Shown piece after piece: positions 8,967 to 16,257 of a stretch of DNA of 64,000 nt (its first letter is position 1; each line of letters opens with the position of its first letter). A program made the translations under genes and the position numbers. Source of the DNA: Pseudomonas sp. R76 (GTDB taxonomy: Bacteria; Pseudomonadota; Gammaproteobacteria; Pseudomonadales; Pseudomonadaceae); the NCBI RefSeq assembly GCF_009834565.1, contig NZ_CP019428.1, positions 2,976,001-3,040,000 on the forward strand, given 5' to 3'. The notes under the pieces were generated by a model. It had not been told where the DNA came from and did no database searches. It saw only the letters and a program-made list of their open reading frames with translations.

Positions 8967-10082
8967 CTAAAGTTCGCTGACCTCAACCCACCGTTCTTGA
9001 ATGGCCGCCAGGCGAATCGCCGTTGCCAGTTGCTCGACTGCCCAGGCGCCCTCGAAATCAGTGCCATCCGCGCCGTGCCCCGCCAGCGCCATGATCAACT
9101 CGTGCACTTCCAGGGTCTTCAATTCGTTGTAACCCAGTTGATGCCCGGCGGCCGGGCTGAATGCGGCGTAGCCGGGCAGGGCGGGGCCGGCCAGCACACG
9201 CTGGAAGCCGTCCTGGCCGACGCGGCAAACACGCAGTTCATTCAAGCGCTCCTGATCGAACGCCAAGGTGCCTTGGGTGCCGCTGATTTCAAAGCTCAGG
9301 TGGTTCTTGTAGCCATGCTTGAGCCAACTGCTGCTCACTGTGCCACGCGCGCCATTGGCGAAGCGCAGCAGCGCATGCACCTGGTCATCCACGGCGATGG
9401 GTTTGAGGTTGCTGCTGCCTTTGACGACTGGGCGTTGGGCGTGCACGGTCTGGGTGTCGGCGCACACGCTGTGTACATCGCCGACCAAATAGCGCGCCAT
9501 CGACAGCAAATGGCTGCCCAGATCCGCCAGGGCACCTCCGGCGTGTTCCACTTCGCAACGCCATGACCAGGGTGAACTCGGGTCGGCCATGAAGTCTTCG
9601 CTGAATTCGCCCTGGAAGCTGATGATCTCGCCCAGCTCGCCCTTGGCAATCATCTGCCGGGCCAGGCCGATCATCGGGTTGTGCTGATAGTTGTAGCCGA
9701 CCCGCGTGACCACCCCGGCTGCACTCGCGGCGCGGCGCATGGCGTCGGCCTGCTCCAGGCTGACGGCCAGCGGCTTTTCGCAATACACCGCCTTGCCTGC
9801 GGCGATCGCCGCCATGGCCATGGGGTAATGCAGGTGATTGGGCGTGGTGATGGCCACGACATCGACTTTGGGGTCGTCGATCAACGCCTGCCAGTCGCCA
9901 TGGGCCTGGGCAAACCCCCATGCGCTGGCGCAGCGCTGGGCGCGCTCGGTATCGGCATCGGCCAGGGCGGCCAATTTGAGGGTGACCGGCAGTTCGAATA
10001 CCGCGCGGGCATTGTTGAACGCCAGGGCGTGGGCGCGCCCCATGAAGCCCGTGCCGATCAGGCCGATTCCGAGTTCACGCAT
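8967..10082 (-). CDS. Gfo/Idh/MocA-family NAD(P)-dependent oxidoreductase
   Basis: A 371-residue sugar or polyol dehydrogenase. The N-terminal Rossmann fold has GLIGTGFMGRAHA (glycines 10, 12 and 15), and the family's catalytic EKP motif is at 102-104 (YCEKPLAVS). The C-terminal half is the mixed alpha/beta substrate domain, with DLGSHLLSMARYL supplying the usual histidine. The start ATG follows AAAGGA. Related enzymes act on myo-inositol and similar cyclic or open-chain sugars. It is monocistronic and preceded by two identical operator-like boxes at 10124-10168, so it is probably controlled by a local repressor encoded elsewhere. The substrate is unknown. Confidence 0.9.
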   Translation of the reverse strand: MRELGIGLIGTGFMGRAHALAFNNARAVFELPVTLKLAALADADTERAQRCASAWGFAQAHGDWQALIDDPKVDVVAITTPNHLHYPMAMAAIAAGKAVYCEKPLAVSLEQADAMRRAASAAGVVTRVGYNYQHNPMIGLARQMIAKGELGEIISFQGEFSEDFMADPSSPWSWRCEVEHAGGALADLGSHLLSMARYLVGDVHSVCADTQTVHAQRPVVKGSSNLKPIAVDDQVHALLRFANGARGTVSSSWLKHGYKNHLSFEISGTQGTLAFDQERLNELRVCRVGQDGFQRVLAGPALPGYAAFSPAAGHQLGYNELKTLEVHELIMALAGHGADGTDFEGAWAVEQLATAIRLAAIQERWVEVSEL

Positions 10083-10123
10083 AGCGGTGGTCCTTTGGAT
10101 TATTGTTTTCAGGAGGGCTATTA

Positions 10124-10168
10124 ATGGAATAAAAATTCACATAATTCAAGATATGGAATAAAAATTCA
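10124..10168. promoter_or_regulatory. Twin operator-like boxes before the Gfo/Idh/MocA gene
   Basis: The 16-base sequence ATGGAATAAAAATTCA occurs twice, at 10124-10139 and 10153-10168, 29 bases apart. Each contains GGAA-N6-TTC, an imperfect dyad close to the GGAA-N6-TTCC sites known for RpiR-family IolR regulators of inositol genes. The first box lies about 40 bases upstream of the start codon. Binding by such a regulator is inferred. Confidence 0.55.
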
Positions 10169-10176
10169 TTCCGCCC

Positions 10177-10540
10177 GATCGTCCCCACGCTCCGCGTGGG
10201 AATGCCGCCTGGGCCGCTCCGCGTCCCGCGAGTGACGCAGAGCGTCACGGGATGCGTTCCCACGCAGGAGCGTAGGAACGATCATCATCATCATGCGTAG
10301 TAATCCGATTGTTCCCACGCTCTGCGTGGGAATGCCGCCTGGGACGCTCCGCGTCCCGCGAGTGACGCAGAGCGTCACGGGATACATTCCCACGCAGGAG
10401 CGTGGGAACGATCATCATCATGCGCAGTAATCTGATTGTTCCCACGCTCTGCGTGGGAACGCCGCCTGGGACGCTCCGCGTCCCGCGAGTGACGCAGAGC
10501 GTCACGGGATGCATTCCCACGCAGGAGCGTGGGAACGATC
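10177..10540. repeat. Tandem array of three REPIN-like units, family A
   Basis: Three near-identical units at 10177-10283, 10307-10413 and 10434-10540 with a period of 127-129 bases. Each is a long imperfect palindrome: GTTCCCACGCTCTGCGTGGG on one side, GCGTGGGAACGATC on the other, and an inner GACGC/GCGTC-type palindrome. Short ATCATCATGCGCAGTAAT spacers separate units and are conserved too, which shows amplification of the whole unit plus spacer. Single copies of the family occur at 29128, 36283, 42326 and 43210. Confidence 0.9.
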
Positions 10541-10739
10541 ATCATCATGCGCAGTAATACTGTCCCATTCAGGCCATCGGCAAACGCCACCAGTTAACAA
10601 AAGATAACGTAGCGCCGATTGTCAGACGATTCGAAAGCCCGATAGGATGGCCCCTGCTTCCTTCAGGCGCTCTAGATTGCAGGTTTCAGGGCCCGGGAAG
10701 GCAAGACGACCTAACAATAATAAATCGGGAGAAAGGTCT

Positions 10740-11789
10740 ATGAGTGAGCCTGTCATGGGTTGGGTTGTTTGCCGCCCGCGCGCCGCACGCCGGGTTGCGA
10801 TGCTGGCCACAGCGCTCTCGCTGTTTGCGGCGCTGTCGACACCCGTGCTGGCCGCCGGCGATGCCACCGCACAGCCGGTATTTGCGATTCAAACCCCCAA
10901 GGCCGCCAAAGGCTTGATGATCGATGTGGTCCACGCAGGCTCGCGCCTGGTGGCGGTCGGTGATCGCGGGCACATCCTCTATTCCGATGACCAGGGCAGC
11001 ACCTGGACCCAAGCCAAAGTGCCGACTCGGCAACTGCTCACGGCGGTGTTCTTCGTCGACGACAAACACGGTTGGGCCGTGGGCCATGATGCGCAAATCC
11101 TCGCAAGCGTCGACGGCGGCGCCACCTGGACCCAGCAATACCAAGACCTCAAGCGCGAAGCCCCACTGCTCGACATCTGGTTCAAGGACGCCGAGCACGG
11201 CCTGGCCGTGGGCGCCTACGGTGCGCTGATCGAAACCACCGACGGCGGCAACACCTGGGAAGACGTCAGTGACCGCCTCGACAACGAAGACCAGTTCCAC
11301 CTCAACGCCATCGCTCACATCAAGGACGCCGGCCTGTTTATCGTCGGCGAACAGGGCAGCATGTTCCGCTCCAGCGACGACGGCCAGACCTGGCAAAAGC
11401 TCGAAGGCCCGTACGAAGGCTCGCTGTTTGGCGTGATCAGCACCGCGCAAGCGCAAACGCTATTGGCCTACGGCCTGCGCGGCAATCTTTACCGCTCCAC
11501 GGATTTCGGCAGCACGTGGGAACAGGTTGAACTGAACGCCGCGCGCGGCGCCCTGGAGTTCGGCTTGTCGGGCGCCACGCTGCTTGATGACGGCTCGCTG
11601 GTGGTGGTCGGCAACGGCGGCAGCGTGGTGGTCAGCCACGACGATGGGCAAACCTTCAGCGTGTTCAATCGCCCGGACCGCATTTCACTCTCGGCGGTCA
11701 CGGCGGCGGGCAACGGCAACTTGATTCTGGTCGGGCAGGGCGGTGTTCGTGTCGCCACGCCGACCGGCGCCGAACCGACAAAACAATAA
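10740..11789 (+). CDS. YCF48/BNR-repeat beta-propeller protein, partner of the RND exporter
   Basis: A 349-residue periplasmic protein. The start is ATG 10740, preceded by GGAGAAAGG. An N-terminal signal sequence ends near ALSTPVLAAG. The mature part consists of repeated Asp-box blades such as YSDDQGSTW, ASVDGGATW, ETTDGGNTW, RSSDDGQTW and RSTDFGSTW, spaced 40-50 residues apart: a seven-bladed type propeller like YCF48/HCF136. It ends 15 bases before an MMPL exporter gene, and this pairing recurs in pseudomonads, often next to DUF1302 and DUF1329 genes that are missing here. It may help assemble or gate the exporter. That role is inferred. Confidence 0.88.
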   Translation: MSEPVMGWVVCRPRAARRVAMLATALSLFAALSTPVLAAGDATAQPVFAIQTPKAAKGLMIDVVHAGSRLVAVGDRGHILYSDDQGSTWTQAKVPTRQLLTAVFFVDDKHGWAVGHDAQILASVDGGATWTQQYQDLKREAPLLDIWFKDAEHGLAVGAYGALIETTDGGNTWEDVSDRLDNEDQFHLNAIAHIKDAGLFIVGEQGSMFRSSDDGQTWQKLEGPYEGSLFGVISTAQAQTLLAYGLRGNLYRSTDFGSTWEQVELNAARGALEFGLSGATLLDDGSLVVVGNGGSVVVSHDDGQTFSVFNRPDRISLSAVTAAGNGNLILVGQGGVRVATPTGAEPTKQ

Positions 11790-11804
11790 GAAGGCGGACA
11801 GAGA

Positions 11805-14180
11805 ATGAGCAGTCATCACAACGATAAAGCGACCTTTCTTGAGCGCCTGATCTTCAACAACCGCCCGGCAGTTATCGTCATCTGCCTGCTGGTGAGCATT
11901 TTCCTGTTCTGGCAGGCGACGTTGATTCGCCCCTCCACCAGCTTTGAAAAGATGATCCCCCTCAAACACCCCTTCATCGAAAAGATGATGGAACACCGCA
12001 ACGACCTGGCCAACCTGGGCAATACGGTGCGCATCTCGGTGGAGGCCAAGGACGGCGATATCTTTTCAAAGGAATACATGGAGACCCTGCGCCAGATCAA
12101 CGACGAGGTGTTCTACATCTCCGGCGTCGACCGCTCGGGCCTCAAGTCGCTGTGGAGCCCCAGCGTGCGCTGGACCGAAGTCACCGAGGAAGGCTTTGCC
12201 GGCGGTGAAGTGATCCCGCAAAGCTACAACGGCTCGCCGCAAAGCCTCGACCAACTGCGCAATAACGTGCTCAAGTCCGGCCAGGTCGGGCGCCTGGTGG
12301 CTAACGACTTCAAGTCGAGCATCGTCGACATCCCGCTGCTGGAGTCCTACCCGGACCCGCAAGACCAAGGCAAATTACTCGCCCTGGACTACCGCAAGTT
12401 CTCCCATGAGCTTGAAGACAAGATCCGTGACAAATTCGAAGCGCAAAACCCCAACGTCAAGATCCACATCGTCGGCTTCGCCAAGAAGGTCGGCGACCTG
12501 ATCGACGGCCTGGTGATGGTGGTGATGTTCTTCGGCATCGCGTTCGTCATCACCCTGATCCTGCTGTTGTGGTTCACCAACTGCCTGCGCAGCACCGTGG
12601 CGGTGTTGAGCACCACGCTGGTGGCGGTGGTGTGGCAACTCGGTTTGATGCACTTCTTTGGTTTTGGCCTCGATCCGTATTCGATGCTGGTGCCGTTTCT
12701 GATCTTCGCCATCGGTATTTCCCACGGCGTGCAGAAGATCAACGGCATCGCGCTGCAATCGAGCGAGGCTGACAACGCGCTGACGGCGGCCCGTCGCACG
12801 TTCCGGCAACTGTTCCTGCCGGGCATGATCGCGATCCTTGCTGACGCAGTGGGCTTTATCACGCTGCTGATCATCGACATCGGCGTGATCCGCGAGCTGG
12901 CCATCGGCGCTTCCATCGGCGTAGCGGTGATCGTGTTCACCAACCTGATCCTGCTGCCGGTGGCGATTTCCTACGTCGGCATCAGCAAACGCGCCATCGC
13001 CAAGAGCAAAAAGGACGCGCACCGCGAACACCCGTTCTGGCGCCTGCTGTCCAAATTCGCCAGCCCCAAAGTCGCGCCGGTGTCGATCCTGTTGGCGCTG
13101 ATCGCCTTCGGTGGCGGCCTCTGGTACAGCCAGAACCTGAAAATCGGCGACCTCGACCAAGGCGCGCCGGAACTGCGCCCTGACTCGCGCTACAACAAAG
13201 ACAACAACTTCATCATCAGCAACTACTCCACCAGTTCCGACGTGCTGGTGGTGATGGTCAAGACAAAGGCCGAAGGCTGCTCGCGCTATGAAGCCATGGC
13301 GCCCATCGACCAGTTGATGTGGAAGATGCAGAACACCGAAGGCGTGCAGTCGGCGATCTCGTTGGTGACCGTGTCCAAGCAGATGATCAAGGGCATGAAC
13401 GAGGGCAACCTGAAATGGGAAACCCTGTCGCGTAACCCCGACGTATTAAACAATTCCATCGCCCGCGCCGATGGCCTGTACAACAACAATTGCTCGCTGG
13501 CGCCGGTGCTGGTGTTCCTCAACGACCACAAGGCCGAAACCCTCGACCGCGCGGTGCATGCGGTGCAGGACTTCGCCAAGGAAAATAACAAGGACGGCCT
13601 GGAGTTCATCCTCGCCGCCGGTAACGCCGGGATCGAGGCCGCCACCAACGAGGTGATCAAGGAGTCCGAGCTGACCATCCTGATCCTGGTGTACCTGTGC
13701 GTGGCCACCATGTGCATGATCACCTTCCGCTCGTGGGCGGCGACCCTGTGCATCGTGCTGCCGCTGGTACTGACCTCGGTGCTGGGCAACGCGCTGATGG
13801 CGTTCATGGGCATCGGCGTCAAGGTAGCGACCTTGCCGGTGGTGGCGCTGGGGGTGGGGATTGGCGTGGACTACGGCATCTACATCTACAGCCGCCTGGA
13901 GAGTTTCCTGCGGGCCGGCCTGCCGTTGCAGGAAGCCTATTACCAGACGCTCAAGTCCACCGGTAAAGCCGTGCTGTTCACCGGCCTGTGCCTGGCAATC
14001 GGCGTATGCACCTGGATCTTCTCGGCGATCAAGTTCCAGGCCGACATGGGCCTGATGCTGACCTTCATGCTGCTGTGGAACATGTTCGGCGCGCTGTGGC
14101 TGTTGCCGGCGCTGGCGCGTTTCCTGATCAAGCCGGAGAAACTGGCGGGGCAGAAGGGCAATTCGTTGTTTGCCCACTAG
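11805..14180 (+). CDS. RND-superfamily (MMPL) exporter
   Basis: A 791-residue inner-membrane protein. One membrane helix lies near residues 24-40, followed by a large periplasmic loop and a bundle of five to six helices (about 225-400); the same pattern is repeated in the second half (loop 430-620, helices 625-780). This duplicated topology with GxxxD-type segments (GIGVDYGIYIYSR) is that of the MMPL/HAE3 branch of RND transporters, which export lipids, sterol-like molecules or hopanoids rather than drugs. No membrane-fusion or outer-membrane channel gene is nearby. It is cotranscribed with the upstream propeller protein. Cargo is unknown. Confidence 0.92.
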   Translation: MSSHHNDKATFLERLIFNNRPAVIVICLLVSIFLFWQATLIRPSTSFEKMIPLKHPFIEKMMEHRNDLANLGNTVRISVEAKDGDIFSKEYMETLRQINDEVFYISGVDRSGLKSLWSPSVRWTEVTEEGFAGGEVIPQSYNGSPQSLDQLRNNVLKSGQVGRLVANDFKSSIVDIPLLESYPDPQDQGKLLALDYRKFSHELEDKIRDKFEAQNPNVKIHIVGFAKKVGDLIDGLVMVVMFFGIAFVITLILLLWFTNCLRSTVAVLSTTLVAVVWQLGLMHFFGFGLDPYSMLVPFLIFAIGISHGVQKINGIALQSSEADNALTAARRTFRQLFLPGMIAILADAVGFITLLIIDIGVIRELAIGASIGVAVIVFTNLILLPVAISYVGISKRAIAKSKKDAHREHPFWRLLSKFASPKVAPVSILLALIAFGGGLWYSQNLKIGDLDQGAPELRPDSRYNKDNNFIISNYSTSSDVLVVMVKTKAEGCSRYEAMAPIDQLMWKMQNTEGVQSAISLVTVSKQMIKGMNEGNLKWETLSRNPDVLNNSIARADGLYNNNCSLAPVLVFLNDHKAETLDRAVHAVQDFAKENNKDGLEFILAAGNAGIEAATNEVIKESELTILILVYLCVATMCMITFRSWAATLCIVLPLVLTSVLGNALMAFMGIGVKVATLPVVALGVGIGVDYGIYIYSRLESFLRAGLPLQEAYYQTLKSTGKAVLFTGLCLAIGVCTWIFSAIKFQADMGLMLTFMLLWNMFGALWLLPALARFLIKPEKLAGQKGNSLFAH

Positions 14181-14189
14181 TGGTCAAAT

Positions 14190-14294
14190 TGTGGGAGCGG
14201 CGGTGCGACGATTCGACTTGCTCGCGAATGCGGTGGTTCAGTCTATGTATTGGGTGACTGATACGCCGCTTTCGCGAGCAAGCCCGCTCCCACA
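14190..14294. repeat. REPIN-like inverted repeat pair, family C
   Basis: TGTGGGAGCGG...TTGCTCGCGAATGCGGTG faces its complement (TTTCGCGAGCAAGCCCGCTCCCACA) across a short spacer. The left arm carries an extra degenerate stretch. The same family is at 45480-45569. Confidence 0.8.
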
Positions 14295-14360
14295 TTAATT
14301 CCAGGTCCAACCTGTACGGCGTGGGCTATCATTGGCACTTTCCCCAAATGATTGACTGCC

Positions 14361-14657
14361 ATGACTGCTGACACCGCTACCTTGCTCGACGCTGTTAAAG
14401 ACTGCCAGATGGTTGAAATCGATGGGCTGCACACCTTTGACTTCAGCCTGGACGACCAGAAGTTGCTGATCATCTGCATGGACGGTCGTGCCGAGAAACG
14501 TTGGAGTTTCAGCCTGGAGCAGGTCAACGCGGCGATCTTTGATCAATCGTTGCAAAGCTGGACCCTTACCGGTGACTCGGGCGAGCATCGCCTGGTCTGC
14601 ATGAGCGGCGTCACCGGCAACAATAATGATGAGGACGAAGCGGATGATGATGCGTAA
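14361..14657 (+). CDS. Small acidic protein, DUF5629-like
   Basis: A 98-residue cytoplasmic protein starting MTADTATLLDAVKDC, with a central beta-rich region (FDFSLDDQKLLIICMDGR) and a very acidic C-terminus. It resembles small Pseudomonas-restricted proteins filed as DUF5629, though I am not certain of that number. The C-terminal 14 bases overlap the start of the lactonase gene, so the two are translationally coupled. Function unknown. Confidence 0.7.
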   Translation: MTADTATLLDAVKDCQMVEIDGLHTFDFSLDDQKLLIICMDGRAEKRWSFSLEQVNAAIFDQSLQSWTLTGDSGEHRLVCMSGVTGNNNDEDEADDDA

Positions 14658-15819
14658 ATTCTGGCCCCTGCTCATGGCAGGCAGTGTCGGTGCGATGTCG
14701 GTGCAAGCCGCGCCGGCCGACACCTATGAACTGCTGGTGGGCAGCTACACCGCAGGCACCAGCGAAGGTATCTACCGCCTACAATTTGACAGCCGTACCG
14801 GTCAATTCAGTGGCACGCCTGTGCTGGCGGCCAAAGCGGCCAACCCTTCGTGGCTGACGATTTCCAAAGACCAGAAGCACCTGTTTGTGGTCAACGAAAA
14901 CGGCCCAGGCCAGAAAGACCCGGTCGGCCGTGTCAGCAGTTACAGCATCGACCCGCAGAATCATCAGCTCAGCCTGATCAACCAGGTGCAGAGCCTGGGC
15001 AATGAGCCGACCCATTCCAGCCTCGCCGCCGATGGCCGCTACCTGTTCGTGGCCAACTATTCGGTGCTCGAAGACCCGGGTGGCAGCCTTGCGGTGCTGC
15101 CGGTCGACGCCAATGGCAAGATGTCGGCGCCGGTGCAACTCAGCGGGCATCCGTCCAGTCGCGTGAACCCTGAGCGCCAGGCCTCCAACCACGTGCACTC
15201 GGTGGTGTCATCGCCAGACGGCAAATACGTGTTCGTGCAGGACTTGGGCGCCGACAAGGTATTTGCCTACCACTATGACCCCAAGGCCAACCACGAACTG
15301 CCATTGACCCCGGCCGATCCGTCCTTTGTGCAGTTGCAACCGGGCAGTGGCCCGCGTCACTTGCTGTTCAGCGCCGATGGCAAGCATGCCTGGCTGACCA
15401 CCGAGATGAGCGCGCAGGTTGCGGTATACGACTACAACGACGGCAAGCTCAGCCAGACCCAGCTGGTAGAGTTTGCTGCCGGGCAACCGGTGTCCGACAA
15501 AGCGGGTGCAGCTGTGCACGCTTCAAGTGACGGCAAATTCCTCTACGTGAGCAATCGTGGCACCGCTAACCAAGTGCTGGTGTTCAGCATCGACCCGGCC
15601 ACCGCACACCTCAAGGAACTGCAGCGCCGTTCGGTTGAAGGCGACCACCCGCGCGAGTTCAGCCTGGACCCGAGCGGCAAGTTTTTGCTGATCGCCAACC
15701 AGAAGAGCAATCAAATTGTGGTGGTCGAACGTGACCCCAAGACCGGCCTGCTGGGTAAAACCGTGCAGAAATTGCCGATTGATGCCCCCAGCGACCTCAA
15801 GTTCCTGGTGCGTCAATAA
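14644..15819 (+). CDS. Secreted lactonase-family beta-propeller protein (6-phosphogluconolactonase-like)
   Basis: A 391-residue protein with an N-terminal signal peptide ending near MSVQAAPA, so it is periplasmic. The mature part is a seven-bladed propeller of the YbhE/Pgl lactonase family, with blades such as NPSWLTISKDQKHLFVVNENG (family blade pattern), GSGPRHLLFSADGKHAW and GDHPREFSLDPSGKFLL. The cytoplasmic relatives hydrolyse 6-phosphogluconolactone; a periplasmic form more likely opens an unphosphorylated sugar lactone. Three consecutive ATG codons (14644-14652) could each start it. The gene overlaps the preceding small gene. Confidence 0.88.
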   Translation: MMMRKFWPLLMAGSVGAMSVQAAPADTYELLVGSYTAGTSEGIYRLQFDSRTGQFSGTPVLAAKAANPSWLTISKDQKHLFVVNENGPGQKDPVGRVSSYSIDPQNHQLSLINQVQSLGNEPTHSSLAADGRYLFVANYSVLEDPGGSLAVLPVDANGKMSAPVQLSGHPSSRVNPERQASNHVHSVVSSPDGKYVFVQDLGADKVFAYHYDPKANHELPLTPADPSFVQLQPGSGPRHLLFSADGKHAWLTTEMSAQVAVYDYNDGKLSQTQLVEFAAGQPVSDKAGAAVHASSDGKFLYVSNRGTANQVLVFSIDPATAHLKELQRRSVEGDHPREFSLDPSGKFLLIANQKSNQIVVVERDPKTGLLGKTVQKLPIDAPSDLKFLVRQ

Positions 15820-15824
15820 GCCAC

Positions 15825-15845
15825 AGGCCCCGCAGTGCGGGGCCT
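15825..15845 (+). terminator. GC-rich hairpin after the lactonase gene
   Basis: AGGCCCCGC-AGT-GCGGGGCCT is a near-perfect 9-base stem starting 5 bases after the stop codon. The T-tract is missing, so it may be a weak or Rho-assisted terminator. Confidence 0.6.
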
Positions 15846-15975
15846 GACCCTCAGTATTAATTCTATTAATAGCGGCTACTGTTTCAAAGCATTTCTAAGG
15901 TTCAGCCCTCGGGCGTAAGTTGGGTTCCAAGGCCTTCCCCGGCCACCTAAACGAACGAACACAAGGGTTACCGAC

Positions 15976-16155
15976 ATGAACTTGAACCTCTTCTCCATCA
16001 TCGCCGCTTCCGCTGTTTCCGCCACTGTGGCATTGCCAGCCGCCGCCAGCGTGGACGTTGCCGGTAAAAAATCCAGCACCAGCGCCTACACCCAGAAATA
16101 CCTGCAACAAAGTGCCAACTTCTACGCCGCACTGGATCACAAAGCCCAGCAATGA
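15976..16155 (+). CDS. Small secreted protein (59 aa)
   Basis: A 59-residue frame starting at ATG 15976 behind AAGGG. Residues 1-24 form a clear signal peptide (MNLNLFSIIAASAVSATVA, then LPAAAS), so the mature product is only about 35 polar residues: a Lys/Ser/Thr stretch and a Tyr/Gln-rich end (YTQKYLQQSANFYAALD). No cysteines. It is followed 25 bases later by a very strong hairpin, which makes a dedicated transcript likely. I recognise no family. Confidence 0.7.
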   Translation: MNLNLFSIIAASAVSATVALPAAASVDVAGKKSSTSAYTQKYLQQSANFYAALDHKAQQ

Positions 16156-16179
16156 GCGTTGATTGACGCGGCACACGCC

Positions 16180-16231
16180 AAACGCCAAACCACTGGAACG
16201 CAGATGCTCGCGTTCCAGTGGTTTGGCGTTT
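16180..16231. terminator. Strong 22-base-pair hairpin between convergent genes
   Basis: A perfect inverted repeat, AAACGCCAAACCACTGGAAC and complement, with a 22-base stem and 8-base loop. A-rich and T-rich ends let it act in both directions, serving the small secreted protein (plus) and perhaps the far 3' side of the toxin-like gene (minus). Confidence 0.75.
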
Positions 16232-16257
16232 GTGTATCGGGTGAGTGCAGCCATGCC

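Noticed and set aside
8705..8980. 91-codon plus-strand frame upstream of the protease gene
   Set aside because: AT-rich promoter-type sequence without a ribosome site; overlaps the end of a clear gene on the other strand.
10177..10540. CRISPR array
   Set aside because: Only three units of over 100 bases with conserved spacers; arms are palindromic REPIN-like, not CRISPR repeats with unique spacers.
10166..10590. Several overlapping minus-strand frames with repeated THPVTLCVTRGTRS-like segments
   Set aside because: They are translations of the REPIN-like array, not proteins.
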